Assembly: GCA_027490305.1 (NCBI GenBank)
Contig: JAIXYI010000023.1
Coordinates: 1-64,000, forward strand
Direction: 5' to 3'
Origin: Flavobacteriaceae bacterium
GTDB taxonomy: Bacteria > Bacteroidota > Bacteroidia > Flavobacteriales > Flavobacteriaceae
DNA length: 64,000 bases
Part shown: piece after piece, positions 50,719 to 59,747 of the stretch
Layout: every line of letters begins with the position of its first letter
Position numbering within the stretch: the stretch's first letter is position 1
The notes under the pieces: model-generated
The model's input: the letters and a program-made list of their open reading frames with translations, nothing else
Database searches by the model: none
Told to the model about the DNA's origin: nothing
Program-made: the position numbers and the translations under genes

Positions 50719-52009
50719 ACGCATTCATCAACGTTTCGATGTGATCGGCCTCAATCGGTATGTTCCGCATGAGGTTAAACGGTTCGCCCGTTTCCTGCAC
50801 CACGACGTCGTCTTCGATCCGGATGCCGAAACCTTCTGCCGGGAGATAGATGCCCGGTTCAACCGTAAAGACCATATTCGCCTTCATCGGTTCGTGCAGC
50901 AGTCCGTAATCGTGGGTGTCGAGTCCGAGGTGGTGCGACGTACCGTGCATAAAGTACTTTTTATACGCCGGCCAGTCCGGATTTTCGTTTTGTATGTCGG
51001 CTTTGTCCAACAGTCCGAGACCGAGGAGTTCCGATGTCATCAGTTTTCCGACCTCCTTATGGTATTCCTTCCACAGTGTGCCCGGCACCAGCATTTTGGT
51101 AGCTTCGGTTTTCACCCGCAGCACGGCGTTGTAAACGTCTTTCTGTCGGGCGGTATAGCGGCCCGACACTGGGATGGTGCGCGTCAGGTCAGACGAATAA
51201 TTCGCATATTCCGATGCTACATCCAACAGTAACAAGTCGCCTGCCTTGCACTCCTTGTTGTTTTCGACGTAGTGCAGGACGTTGGCGCTGGCGCCCGAGG
51301 CGATGATCGCGCCGTATGCGAAACCACGCGCGCGGTTGCGGACGAATTCGTGTAGGAGTTCCGCTTCCACTTCATATTCCATCACGCCGGGTTTGACGAA
51401 CGACAACAATCGTCGGAACCCTTTTTCAGTGATGTCGCATGCCGTTTGGATGAGTTCAAGTTCTTCCGCTTCCTTCACCGACCGCAGGCGCTGCAGAATC
51501 GGATTGCTTTTCGCCACCGTATGGGCCGGATATTTCTTTTTCGCCCACTCGATGAAGCGGTCTTCCCGCGTTTGGGTTTCGACGGCCGAGCGGTAATGTT
51601 CGTTGGTATTGATATACAGCGTCTCGGCGTAGGTCATGATTTCAAAAAAGATCTTTTCGAAATCCTGCAGCCAATACACCGATTTGATCCCCGACACCTC
51701 AAATGCCTGGTCTTTGTTCAGTTTGGCACCGTGCCAGATCGCGATGTGTTCGCTGGTTTCAGTCACGAACAGCACTTCTTTGAGGTGGGGATACGGCGCG
51801 TCGGGGAACAGCACGAGGATGCTTTCTTCCTGGTCGACGCCGCTCAGGTACAAAATGTCACGGTGTTGCTGGAACGGCATGGTGCTGTCGGCACTGATAG
51901 GATAGATGTCGTTCGAATTGAACACCGCTACCGCGTTCGGCTTCATCTGCGCCATGAACTTCTGGCGGTTTTTGATAAAAAGGGAATTGGGAATAGGATG
52001 GTATTTCAT
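50717..52009 (-). CDS. pepP: Aminopeptidase P (Xaa-Pro aminopeptidase)
   Basis: A 430-residue M24-family metallopeptidase that removes N-terminal residues preceding proline. The N-terminal creatinase-like domain (about 1-170) is followed by the pita-bread domain with all five metal ligands: Asp in LLLLDVASEYANYSSDLTRT (two), His in HGTSHHLGLDTHD, Glu in FTVEPGIYL and Glu in GIRIEDDVVV. SHHLGLDTHD is typical of PepP rather than methionine aminopeptidase. Cytoplasmic, single gene with its own promoter and terminator. Confidence 0.95.
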   Translation of the reverse strand: MKYHPIPNSLFIKNRQKFMAQMKPNAVAVFNSNDIYPISADSTMPFQQHRDILYLSGVDQEESILVLFPDAPYPHLKEVLFVTETSEHIAIWHGAKLNKDQAFEVSGIKSVYWLQDFEKIFFEIMTYAETLYINTNEHYRSAVETQTREDRFIEWAKKKYPAHTVAKSNPILQRLRSVKEAEELELIQTACDITEKGFRRLLSFVKPGVMEYEVEAELLHEFVRNRARGFAYGAIIASGASANVLHYVENNKECKAGDLLLLDVASEYANYSSDLTRTIPVSGRYTARQKDVYNAVLRVKTEATKMLVPGTLWKEYHKEVGKLMTSELLGLGLLDKADIQNENPDWPAYKKYFMHGTSHHLGLDTHDYGLLHEPMKANMVFTVEPGIYLPAEGFGIRIEDDVVVQETGEPFNLMRNIPIEADHIETLMNA

Positions 52010-52034
52010 AGTGAATGTATGATCGTGTTGAAGG

Positions 52035-52042
52035 CAAATGTA
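52035..52042 (-). promoter_or_regulatory. -7 box TACATTTG for pepP
   Basis: The plus strand reads CAAATGTA, an exact TAnnTTTG match on the minus strand, 25 bases before the ATG at 52009. Confidence 0.5.
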
Positions 52043-52091
52043 GTAAGAATGTCGGGTCAGGATGCAGCCAAATGGCCGGAAAACGACCCGA

Positions 52092-52652
52092 TTAAAAATG
52101 GGATTTCCGGATGCGGCTCATATGACGGTCCGATATCCCGAGGAACGACGCCAGGTGGCGGAGTGGGATTTCCAGCAGCAATTTAGGTTCGGTGGCCAGG
52201 AGTTTGCGATAGCGGGCCTCGGGCGTTAGGGTAAGTAGGTCAATTCTGTATTCATCGATGAGGCAGATCTGGCGCTCGATGAGCCGGTGATAATAATCGC
52301 GGAAATGGGGGTCTTCCGCCATCCGTTTTTCAAAACCCGGGCGGTCGATGACCCAAACCGTGCTGTCGGCAATCGCTTTGATGCTCTTGCGCGAGGGCGT
52401 TCCCGACAGGAAACTCCTAAGCGAGGAGGTGAAGGTGTTTCGCAGCGCCAAATACGTCGTTTTTTCGCCGTTTTCCACCTCTACAAGATGCTGGAGTATT
52501 CCGCTTTCCACATAGCAAAACCACGGGCACACCTCGCCTTGTCGGACGATCAGCTCGTTTTTTCGAAACCGCTTCTTCACAAAACGCACGGCACCACCCT
52601 CTATAAAAAGGCGTAACGCGTTGCTGTCGTCAGGGTCGTTTTTGGGATACAT
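52092..52652 (-). CDS. Crp/Fnr-family transcriptional regulator
   Basis: A 186-residue regulator. The cyclic-nucleotide-binding-like beta roll covers about residues 15-125 (RKNELIVRQGEVCPWFCYVESGIL). A short C-terminal domain carries the helix-turn-helix IPLRHLASFLGISDRHMSRIRK and ends directly after it. The cysteines do not form an Fnr-type Fe-S cluster. The effector is unknown. The ATG at 52652 (MYPKNDPDD) is chosen; an ATG at 52682 is possible. Such short Crp-like proteins are common in Bacteroidetes. Confidence 0.9.
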   Translation of the reverse strand: MYPKNDPDDSNALRLFIEGGAVRFVKKRFRKNELIVRQGEVCPWFCYVESGILQHLVEVENGEKTTYLALRNTFTSSLRSFLSGTPSRKSIKAIADSTVWVIDRPGFEKRMAEDPHFRDYYHRLIERQICLIDEYRIDLLTLTPEARYRKLLATEPKLLLEIPLRHLASFLGISDRHMSRIRKSHF

Positions 52653-52749
52653 AGCTTGTGTTGACTTGGTAAAATTACACAATTGACGTTAGGATTGTCG
52701 GTTGGTCTTATAGCTTTGTTAAAGCGCCAAGCGGGCATCCCCTTTTTTA

Positions 52750-52757
52750 TATTTTTG
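52750..52757 (+). promoter_or_regulatory. -7 box TATTTTTG for the first paralogue
   Basis: An exact TAnnTTTG match 16 bases before the ATG at 52774. A second exact box, TAGCTTTG, lies at 52711-52718. The second paralogue has its own box in a similar place. Confidence 0.5.
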
Positions 52758-52773
52758 TTCAAAATCGTTGGTT

Positions 52774-53370
52774 ATGAGGTTAATGGTGTTTTTCTTATTG
52801 ATGTCATTGTGTGCAACGGGCCAAACCCGGCTTGTTTCGTTCCGTAGCCACAGCGGCGACATGCGGCACTTCCGGAATGCAATTGAACATCGAGCTTTTG
52901 ACCTAGAGGCGTCGAACCTGGGCGAAACGCCTAAAATGGAACTCGAAATGGCGCGGCTGGACTCCGTTATCCGTTTACCTGACGGGAAAATAGTGTTGGT
53001 AACCAGTAAAGATTATAGCGCGGTACGGTTGTCAACGGACGGAACGACACTTCCCGCGGAACGGTTGCCTCGTCGCGATACCGTCATGCATCAGCTGACG
53101 TTCCCGAAATATAACGATGTCGACTCTATCAAGAAGTTCCTAAGATCTGAGTACCGTTTCCGCAACAATATAGATAGTGTCGCTTTCGTCGGTTATGGCA
53201 AAAAGGAAAAGGCCAAAAAATCCAGAAAGAAAGGAGTGGTTCCGGCGATATGGGTACAGTGGCCCAAAATGGGACTTTTCCTCCTTCTTGCGATCGGCTC
53301 GGGTCTTGTGGCGTTCTCGTTCTGGCGGTTGAAAGCACTTGAAACGTCCTTGGCCACGTCATACAAATAA
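52774..53370 (+). CDS. Exported, C-terminally membrane-anchored protein of unknown function, paralogue A
   Basis: A 198-residue protein with signal peptide MRLMVFFLLMSLCATGQ, a soluble region of about 130 residues, a basic stretch (KKEKAKKSRKKG) and a C-terminal transmembrane segment (MGLFLLLAIGSGLVAFSFW). It should therefore face the periplasm and be held in the inner membrane. No family is recognised. It is followed after 115 bases by a close paralogue, with which it shares a 51-base identical DNA stretch. The TTG start in the ORF track lies only two codons upstream; the ATG is preferred. Confidence 0.8.
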   Translation: MRLMVFFLLMSLCATGQTRLVSFRSHSGDMRHFRNAIEHRAFDLEASNLGETPKMELEMARLDSVIRLPDGKIVLVTSKDYSAVRLSTDGTTLPAERLPRRDTVMHQLTFPKYNDVDSIKKFLRSEYRFRNNIDSVAFVGYGKKEKAKKSRKKGVVPAIWVQWPKMGLFLLLAIGSGLVAFSFWRLKALETSLATSYK

Positions 53371-53461
53371 TGTTCCCGACGGTGTTCAGTTGTTTCCATC
53401 TGGGAAACGCATACAGTGGATCTCGACCTTGTTAATGGCGGGAATGCGTGTTTGGTTTGTG

Positions 53462-53469
53462 TATTTTTG
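53462..53469 (+). promoter_or_regulatory. -7 box TATTTTTG for the second paralogue
   Basis: An exact TAnnTTTG match 16 bases before the ATG at 53486, the same spacing as in paralogue A, so the promoter was copied with the gene. Confidence 0.5.
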
Positions 53470-53485
53470 TCTAAATGCGGTGCTT

Positions 53486-54076
53486 ATGAAGTTAATGGTA
53501 TTTTTCTTTTTGTGTTCCCTTGGGGCGATGGGCCAAACCCGGCTTGTTTCGTTCCGTAGCCACAGCGGCGACATGCGGCATTTCCGTAACGCGATCGAGC
53601 GCCGGGCTTTCGATTTGGAAGCATCCAATTTAGGTGCCGCGCCTACCGAGACCGTCAAGAATGCACAACTTGACTCCGTTATCCGCCTGCCGGACGGCAA
53701 AGCGGTTTTGGTAACCAGCGAATATTGTGACGAAACAAACCGTCGCAATTGTAGGGTCGTGTCAACAACAAAATGGTCAGCGGGGCGCGATACGGTTAGC
53801 GGGCATCCGTTGTTTTCGAAATACCATTCACTGGATTCCGTAAAAGATATCCTGGCAAAGGACTATAATTTCCGAAATAATATAGAGGAGGTGGTTTTCG
53901 TGGGCTACGACAATCATAAGAAGCCGCCGAAAAAAACGAAGAAAAAGAGCGTTGTCTTTCTTTTTTGGAACAAGTGGCCGCAAATCGGACTTTTCCTGGT
54001 TCTCGCCATCGGGTCCGGACTCGTAGCTTTTTCGCTATGGCGACTTCGGGGCCTGAAAACGTCTCTCGCCACGTGA
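53486..54076 (+). CDS. Exported, C-terminally membrane-anchored protein of unknown function, paralogue B
   Basis: A 196-residue paralogue of the preceding gene, with the same plan: signal peptide MKLMVFFFLCSLGAMGQ, the shared TRLVSFRSHSGDMRHFRNAIE start of the mature part, a basic stretch (KKPPKKTKKK) and a C-terminal membrane segment (IGLFLVLAIGSGLVAFSLW). It differs from paralogue A mostly in the middle, where it has an extra Cys-containing segment (YCDETNRRNC). Its 3' end overlaps the DoxX-like gene by 40 bases. The ORF-track start at 53339 lies within paralogue A. Confidence 0.8.
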   Translation: MKLMVFFFLCSLGAMGQTRLVSFRSHSGDMRHFRNAIERRAFDLEASNLGAAPTETVKNAQLDSVIRLPDGKAVLVTSEYCDETNRRNCRVVSTTKWSAGRDTVSGHPLFSKYHSLDSVKDILAKDYNFRNNIEEVVFVGYDNHKKPPKKTKKKSVVFLFWNKWPQIGLFLVLAIGSGLVAFSLWRLRGLKTSLAT

Positions 54077-55215
54077 TCCAACGGGTGTTTTCGATGGGGA
54101 CTGCGCTGTTCTTTGCCGGCACGATGCTGTTCCTTCCATTCGACGCAGGAGTAAGTTGGCAGCGACGCCTATCATTATTCGTATTCGGAGATATTGTAAC
54201 CGGCATTTCCCCTTTCGTTCACGCCCATCCGCTGCCGGCAGATTTCTCCTCCGACACCCTGTCCCTTTTGATACTGATCGGCCTGCTCGCTATCCTGGCC
54301 GCCGTCCTGGGTTGGATTTTGTCAGCTTTAAAGACAGACTTTCCGTTGACCAAATGGGTCCGCATCGGCGGCAGCTATTACCTTGCCTATGTCCTGCTGT
54401 GTTATGGCGTGGGGAAAATACTGGGATTACAGTTTTACATCCCCGAAGCCAACGTCCTTTTCACGCCCTTTGGCCAACTGACCAAAGACATTCTCTTTTG
54501 GAGCACGGTAGGCACGTCGCGCTCCTTCAATGTGGCGACCGGCGTCATTGAATGCGCCATTGCGTTGCTGTTGCTTTTGGGACGAACACGTGTGGCGGGT
54601 TTGTTTTTGTCACTGTTCGTTTTGCTGGGGATCGTACTCCTCAATTTCACTTTCGATATATCGGTCAAATTGTTCTCATTACTGCTCACGGCGCTGAACC
54701 TGTATTGCCTGTGGCCGGTACTACCCGCGTTGGTACGTTTTTTCTTAGGGAAGGGCGTCGTTTCGCTCAACGGACTTTTCCCTCAATGGTCGATTCGCTC
54801 TGTTTGGACGCTGTGGTCGCAAGTGTTCCTCGCATCGGTAATTGTCATGACGGCGATTTGGCCGCAACTCCCGACCCACAGGCACCGCGCCTTTCCGAGT
54901 GGTGCTTATGATGTGATTTCCGGAGAACCGTCCGGCATACGGCGTTTTTTCATCCACAGCCGCGATTACCTGATCCTACAGGATACGGTCGGGCATTTGG
55001 CGGATTACCATTTCCAGGTGGTAGGCGCGGCACTTTGGGTAGAGGATTATGACGGGAAAAAGACTCTTGGCACGTTCCGCTTTTCCAGAAAAGACAGTCT
55101 ACTGCGCCTCGAAGTGCCCGAAAGGGGCTGGGTGCTGAACGGGAAGGCTATCGATATCCGGAAACTTCCTGCATCACAGGATGAGACGCATTTTCTCTTA
55201 GACGACTTTAGGTAA
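54037..55215 (+). CDS. DoxX-like multi-pass membrane protein
   Basis: A 392-residue inner-membrane protein with about seven transmembrane segments in the first 275 residues. The core GGSYYLAYVLLCYGVGKILGLQF ... GVIECAIALLLLLGRTRVAGL resembles DoxX/SURF4-type proteins. An extracytoplasmic C-terminal domain of about 115 residues follows. No catalytic motif is seen. The ATG at 54037 overlaps paralogue B by 40 bases; ATGs at 53965 and 54094 are alternatives. The tight linkage suggests it works with the two anchored paralogues. Function is not known. Confidence 0.75.
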   Translation: MATSGPENVSRHVIQRVFSMGTALFFAGTMLFLPFDAGVSWQRRLSLFVFGDIVTGISPFVHAHPLPADFSSDTLSLLILIGLLAILAAVLGWILSALKTDFPLTKWVRIGGSYYLAYVLLCYGVGKILGLQFYIPEANVLFTPFGQLTKDILFWSTVGTSRSFNVATGVIECAIALLLLLGRTRVAGLFLSLFVLLGIVLLNFTFDISVKLFSLLLTALNLYCLWPVLPALVRFFLGKGVVSLNGLFPQWSIRSVWTLWSQVFLASVIVMTAIWPQLPTHRHRAFPSGAYDVISGEPSGIRRFFIHSRDYLILQDTVGHLADYHFQVVGAALWVEDYDGKKTLGTFRFSRKDSLLRLEVPERGWVLNGKAIDIRKLPASQDETHFLLDDFR

Positions 55216-56568
55216 AGACCCCGCCCATTCGTAATACCGCGCGCCGATAAGGTTTTGACGTGTCGTTTCAATGGAAGCCAACCCCCATTCCCCGGAGGGT
55301 TTTCGGACGCTTTCCTCCCGCTCTTTACGGTGCAACGATTCGTAGGTATCAAAATCCATCTCATGGCTTTCCGCCAGGGTTTCGAACAAACGGATTTTTT
55401 CGGTTTGCGTCTTCCAGCCATTTTCCACAGTTCCTTCAAATACTTTCGATTTCGAGCCGCTTCCATAGGCCATAAAGCCAAAAGTCGATCCCAATAGTTC
55501 GGTGTTCTTTTCCGCAGCGTCAGCAAAAGTCGACAGCAAGCCCATAAAGATGGAGCCCGTATAAAGGTTTCCGATAAGTGACGAAGCCCGTTCTGCCGGC
55601 TGTAACTTTTCCGTTACGAACGCACGGTAGGCCTCCGATTTGGCCAGGTCTTTTAGTTTTTGCGGGAATTCGGCATCACTGGCGTCCAGCGACAAACCAC
55701 CGTCCAATGCGAAAATCTCGGTCAGCATCCGCCGTCCCTGGAAGGCGTAGGGCAGGTGCATGATGATGCGGCTCCAGGAGTCGTAAAGCGTAGCCGGGGC
55801 GTTCTTTTTTCCTTTCAATGAAAAATAGGCCTGCCGGGTACGATCCATATAGCATTGATTCGAGTATTGACCGTCAAATACCGGCTGGTCTTTGTGTATT
55901 TCGAGATGGGCTTCGAGATGCCCGAACCAAGGTGTATTGTCTTTTCCGTCGAGGATGTCGGCTTTGGCTATCGTACGATACGGCTTGAAAAAGTCAAACA
56001 CGCCTTTTGTGCTGACGGCCCAGTCAGTGCCTAGCGACAGTAGCCGGGGTTGTGCCGATACGAGTAAGGCTACGGCGCCGGCGCCTTGCGTATATTCACC
56101 GGTGGATCCCAGATCATATTTCGCAAAATCCGTCGCTACCACAATCGCTTTTTCCGCTGGATGAAGACGGATGTAATCAAGGCAATTCTGCAACGCATCG
56201 ACTGCCCCGATGCAGGCGAAGGTAAAATCGACCGTATCGCAGTTTTCGAGCACACCGTCGCCAAACTGTTGCTCCATCAATGCCGTCAGGAACGACCCGA
56301 TGGGCTTGGCATTGTCGATGCCGCTTTCCGATCCAACATACAGTCGCGTGATCGTGCGGAAGTCGAGGTTTTCCTGGTTGGCGAGTCGTGTGAGGGCATT
56401 CGCGGCAAATACCACCGCATCCTGGTGCACATCCGGAAAGGTCATCCGGGTCAGTCCAAGTCCTTTTTCCAGCTTTTCCGGGTCAATGCCACGGGCAGCG
56501 GCCAATGAGGTGATAGGTAAATGGATACGGGCAACATCAAACGCAACAGCATCGATTCCGACAGTCAT
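55198..56568 (-). CDS. Hydroxymethylglutaryl-CoA synthase
   Basis: A 456-residue thiolase-fold enzyme that condenses acetyl-CoA with acetoacetyl-CoA to HMG-CoA, the entry to the mevalonate pathway of isoprenoid synthesis. The catalytic Glu is in YVGSESGIDN near residue 78, the Cys in FTFACIGAVDAL near 115 and the His in IIMHLPYAFQGRRM near 255. DGQYSNQCYMDRTRQAY is a further family segment. This matches the use of the mevalonate pathway by flavobacteria. The ATG at 56568 (MTVGIDAV) is preferred over the TTG at 56589, which lies in the promoter box. Its 3' end overlaps the DoxX-like gene by 18 bases, convergently. Confidence 0.93.
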   Translation of the reverse strand: MTVGIDAVAFDVARIHLPITSLAAARGIDPEKLEKGLGLTRMTFPDVHQDAVVFAANALTRLANQENLDFRTITRLYVGSESGIDNAKPIGSFLTALMEQQFGDGVLENCDTVDFTFACIGAVDALQNCLDYIRLHPAEKAIVVATDFAKYDLGSTGEYTQGAGAVALLVSAQPRLLSLGTDWAVSTKGVFDFFKPYRTIAKADILDGKDNTPWFGHLEAHLEIHKDQPVFDGQYSNQCYMDRTRQAYFSLKGKKNAPATLYDSWSRIIMHLPYAFQGRRMLTEIFALDGGLSLDASDAEFPQKLKDLAKSEAYRAFVTEKLQPAERASSLIGNLYTGSIFMGLLSTFADAAEKNTELLGSTFGFMAYGSGSKSKVFEGTVENGWKTQTEKIRLFETLAESHEMDFDTYESLHRKEREESVRKPSGEWGLASIETTRQNLIGARYYEWAGSLPKVV

Positions 56569-56586
56569 AAGTAGGATTTTGAGGTG

Positions 56587-56594
56587 CAAAAATA
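56587..56594 (-). promoter_or_regulatory. -7 box TATTTTTG for HMG-CoA synthase
   Basis: The plus strand reads CAAAAATA, an exact TAnnTTTG match on the minus strand, 18 bases before the ATG at 56568. Confidence 0.5.
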
Positions 56595-56763
56595 CGATAT
56601 CCGGACGCTGTAAGAAACCCGGAGCGCCTTTACAGCCAACTTTTTACGGATATGACGGAAATCTTAACACGATTTTTTGAATCGCTGATAAAAACGCGGA
56701 ATTTCAGGTCGGGGAAACGTTTTCGCTTCAACATTTTATACTGATTATAAATTACGAAACTCC

Positions 56764-56794
56764 TTTGTGTTAAAGGTCATAAGCCTTACTTTTG
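56764..56794 (+). promoter_or_regulatory. Strong promoter of sdhCAB
   Basis: TTTG at 56764-56767, a 19-base spacer and TACTTTTG at 56787-56794 match both consensus elements exactly, 26 bases before the sdhC ATG. The geometry is identical to the OmpA porin promoter. Confidence 0.82.
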
Positions 56795-56820
56795 TTTGAT
56801 TTTTAAAACCGTTATTCCGT

Positions 56821-57711
56821 ATGGCAAAATCCGCTTTACTGAAGTCGTCGCTGGCGAAAAAATACTGGATGGGCATGACCGGACTTTTCCTCTGCCTGTT
56901 CCTTGTAGGACACTTGCTGGGGAACCTCCAGATCCTCTACGCCGATGCACATCAATTCAATGCGTACGCGCTCTTCATGACCACCAATCCGGCGGTGAAA
57001 GTGCTCTCGTACCTGACGTATTTCTCCATCCTTTTCCACGCGGTCGACGGCCTGTTGCTGACGATCCAGAACGCAAAAGCGCGTCCGGTGGGATATGTAA
57101 AGAACAATCCGTCGCAAAACTCCACCTGGTCATCGCGTAACATGGGCCTCCTCGGAACGCTTCTGTTGGTGTTCATCGTTACCCACATGATGAATTTCTG
57201 GGCTGTGATGCACTTTGACGACAAAATGCCGTTGGAGAAATTCGAGTTGGTTCTCGACAAAGACCAAATGATGCCCGGACAGGATCTGCCAACCCTCTAC
57301 ACGACCACCAACCCGGGCGTATTGGTAGACAGCGCGAAAGTCGGTGCTACCAATGAAGAGGCGAAGAAAGACCGGAAGACCTATTACGTCGAAGACCGTA
57401 CGAAATTTATGTATACGGGCACCAACGTGCAATATGCAGAAGGCTATAAAGACCTGTATGCGATTACCATCGCGTTCTTCAAAGACAAGTCGTTCGGACT
57501 CATCTACACCCTGCTTTATGTGTTGGCGATGGCTGTACTGGCCTTCCACCTCGACCACGGGTTTGCCAGCGGCTTCCAGAGTCTGGGTGTGAACCATCCG
57601 AAGTGGAGTCCGCTCATCAGCGCCTTTGGCCGCGGCTTTGCCATTCTCGTGCCGTTGGCGTTCGCGATCATCCCGCTCTGTGTTCACTTTGATATTTTCC
57701 GTACGTTTTAA
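56821..57711 (+). CDS. sdhC: Succinate dehydrogenase cytochrome b subunit, class B, with enlarged loop
   Basis: A 296-residue, five-helix membrane subunit that binds two b-type hemes and passes electrons from the Fe-S subunit to menaquinone. Heme-ligand candidates are His in [33 protein letters not shown] and LAFHLDHGF. The family is usually about 220-230 residues; here an insertion of about 75 residues (about 131-209, including [19 protein letters not shown]) lies in the loop between helices III and IV. It is followed after 11 bases by sdhA. The insert's role is unknown. Confidence 0.93.
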   Translation: MAKSALLKSSLAKKYWMGMTGLFLCLFLVGHLLGNLQILYADAHQFNAYALFMTTNPAVKVLSYLTYFSILFHAVDGLLLTIQNAKARPVGYVKNNPSQNSTWSSRNMGLLGTLLLVFIVTHMMNFWAVMHFDDKMPLEKFELVLDKDQMMPGQDLPTLYTTTNPGVLVDSAKVGATNEEAKKDRKTYYVEDRTKFMYTGTNVQYAEGYKDLYAITIAFFKDKSFGLIYTLLYVLAMAVLAFHLDHGFASGFQSLGVNHPKWSPLISAFGRGFAILVPLAFAIIPLCVHFDIFRTF

Positions 57712-57722
57712 TCCTTAGCGCC

Positions 57723-59732
57723 ATGAATCTAGATTCCAAGATACCACAGGGTGATATTGCCGATAAGTGGACCAATCATAAGAACCATCTCAAACTCGTT
57801 GCGCCGAACAACCGTCCGAAGATCGATATTATCGTCGTTGGAACCGGACTCGCAGGTGCTTCTGCAGCCGCTTCATTTGGCGAGATGGGATATAATGTAA
57901 AAGCCTTCTGCTTCCAGGATTCGCCCCGTCGCGCGCACTCCATTGCGGCACAGGGCGGTATCAACGCAGCCAAGAACTACCAGAACGACGGCGACTCTAC
58001 CTACCGTCTTTTCTATGATACGATTAAAGGAGGCGACTACCGCGCCCGCGAAGCAAACGTCCACCGTTTGGCAGAAGTTTCCGCCAACATCATCGACCAG
58101 TGTGTTGCGCAGGGTGTTCCGTTTGCCCGCGACTACGGCGGACTCCTCGACAACCGTTCCTTCGGTGGTACGCAGGTGCAGCGTACCTTCTACGCAGCCG
58201 GCCAAACCGGGCAACAGTTGTTGTTGGGTGCCTATTCGGCGCTGTCCCGTCAAATTGGACTCGGACGCGTGCAGATGTTCAACCGCCACGAAATGCTCGA
58301 CATCGTTAAGGTGGATGGCAAGGCGCGCGGCATCATCGCCCGTAACCTCGTCACCGGTGAATTAGAGCGTCACTCCGCCCACGCCGTGATCATCGCATCA
58401 GGCGGCTACGGAAACGTCTACTTCCTTTCGACAAATGCGATGGGCAGCAACGTTACGGCCGGTTGGAAAATCCATAAAAAAGGGGCGTTGTTCGCCAACC
58501 CGTGCTTCGTACAGATCCACCCGACCTGTATTCCGGTACACGGCACCAACCAGTCGAAACTGACGCTGATGTCGGAGTCACTACGTAACTCGGGCCGTAT
58601 CTGGGTACCGAAGAAAAAAGAAGATGCGGAAGCCATCCGTGCGGGCAAACTGAAGCCAACGCAAATCGCCGAAGAAGACCGCGATTATTTCCTCGAAAGA
58701 AGGTATCCTGCCTTCGGTAACCTCGTGCCACGTGACGTAGCATCACGCGCGGCGAAAGAGCGTTGCGACGCCGGTTTCGGTATCGAGGCGAATGACACGA
58801 ACGAAGGGGTGTACCTCGATTTCGCGTCTGAAATCCGCAGCAAAGGACGTCAGGCAGCGTTTGCGCAGGGCGATCATAATCCATCCGAAGAGACCGTCCT
58901 GAAACTGGGCAAAGCCTGGATCGAGGAGAAATATGGTAACCTCTTCCAGATGTACCAAAAAATCACCGACGAGAATCCATACGAAACACCAATGAAAATC
59001 TACCCGGCGGTGCACTACACCATGGGCGGCGTATGGGTGGATTATAACCTCGAAAGTACCATTCCGGGCTGTTTCGTCGCCGGTGAAGCCAACTTCTCTG
59101 ACCACGGCGCCAACCGTCTCGGTGCCTCTGCCCTGATGCAGGGTCTGGCGGACGGGTATTTCGTATTGCCGTACACGGTATCGAACTACCTCGCCGACGA
59201 AATCCGTACCGGGAAAATCTCAACCGACCTTCCGGAGTTTGCCGAAGCGGAAAACAACGTCCGTTCGCAGATCGACCGTTTCCTTGGCAACAACGGAACA
59301 CGCTCTGTCGACTATTTCCACAAACGCCTCGGCCTCATTATGTGGAACAAAGTCGGTATGGCGCGGAACGAGAAAGGCCTCAAAGAAGCCATCAGCGAGA
59401 TTGCCGCACTTAAAGCCGAGTTCTATCAGGACGTTTTCGTACCGGGAAGTGCCAACGAACTCAATCCTGAACTGGAGAAAGCCATGCGTGTGGCGGATTT
59501 CATCGACCTCGGCCAATTGATGGCGCAGGATGCCCTCCAACGGAACGAATCGTGTGGTGGTCACTTCCGCGAGGAGTATCAGGACGCGGAAGGTGAAACC
59601 CTTCGCGACGACGAGAACTTTAAGTTCGTGGCTGCGTGGGAGTACAAAGGCGATGACATCAGCCAGGAAGTCCTTCACAAAGAAGAACTTAAGTACGAGT
59701 TCATCAAGATCGCCGCACGGAATTACAAATAA
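57723..59732 (+). CDS. sdhA: Succinate dehydrogenase flavoprotein subunit
   Basis: A 669-residue flavoprotein that oxidises succinate to fumarate in the TCA cycle and respiratory chain. The FAD-binding fold begins [21 protein letters not shown] near residue 36, and the covalent-flavin His is in [15 protein letters not shown] near 79. Substrate segments [19 protein letters not shown] and the capping-domain Arg in [10 protein letters not shown] are present, as is [17 protein letters not shown]. The N-terminal extension and overall length are typical of class B (Bacteroidetes/epsilon) enzymes. Confidence 0.97.
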   Translation: MNLDSKIPQGDIADKWTNHKNHLKLVAPNNRPKIDIIVVGTGLAGASAAASFGEMGYNVKAFCFQDSPRRAHSIAAQGGINAAKNYQNDGDSTYRLFYDTIKGGDYRAREANVHRLAEVSANIIDQCVAQGVPFARDYGGLLDNRSFGGTQVQRTFYAAGQTGQQLLLGAYSALSRQIGLGRVQMFNRHEMLDIVKVDGKARGIIARNLVTGELERHSAHAVIIASGGYGNVYFLSTNAMGSNVTAGWKIHKKGALFANPCFVQIHPTCIPVHGTNQSKLTLMSESLRNSGRIWVPKKKEDAEAIRAGKLKPTQIAEEDRDYFLERRYPAFGNLVPRDVASRAAKERCDAGFGIEANDTNEGVYLDFASEIRSKGRQAAFAQGDHNPSEETVLKLGKAWIEEKYGNLFQMYQKITDENPYETPMKIYPAVHYTMGGVWVDYNLESTIPGCFVAGEANFSDHGANRLGASALMQGLADGYFVLPYTVSNYLADEIRTGKISTDLPEFAEAENNVRSQIDRFLGNNGTRSVDYFHKRLGLIMWNKVGMARNEKGLKEAISEIAALKAEFYQDVFVPGSANELNPELEKAMRVADFIDLGQLMAQDALQRNESCGGHFREEYQDAEGETLRDDENFKFVAAWEYKGDDISQEVLHKEELKYEFIKIAARNYK

Positions 59733-59747
59733 GAAAAGACGCTTTTT

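Noticed and set aside
54744-54964. Possible additional small genes opposite the DoxX-like gene
   Set aside because: All are short frames without start context and lie within a hydrophobic coding gene.
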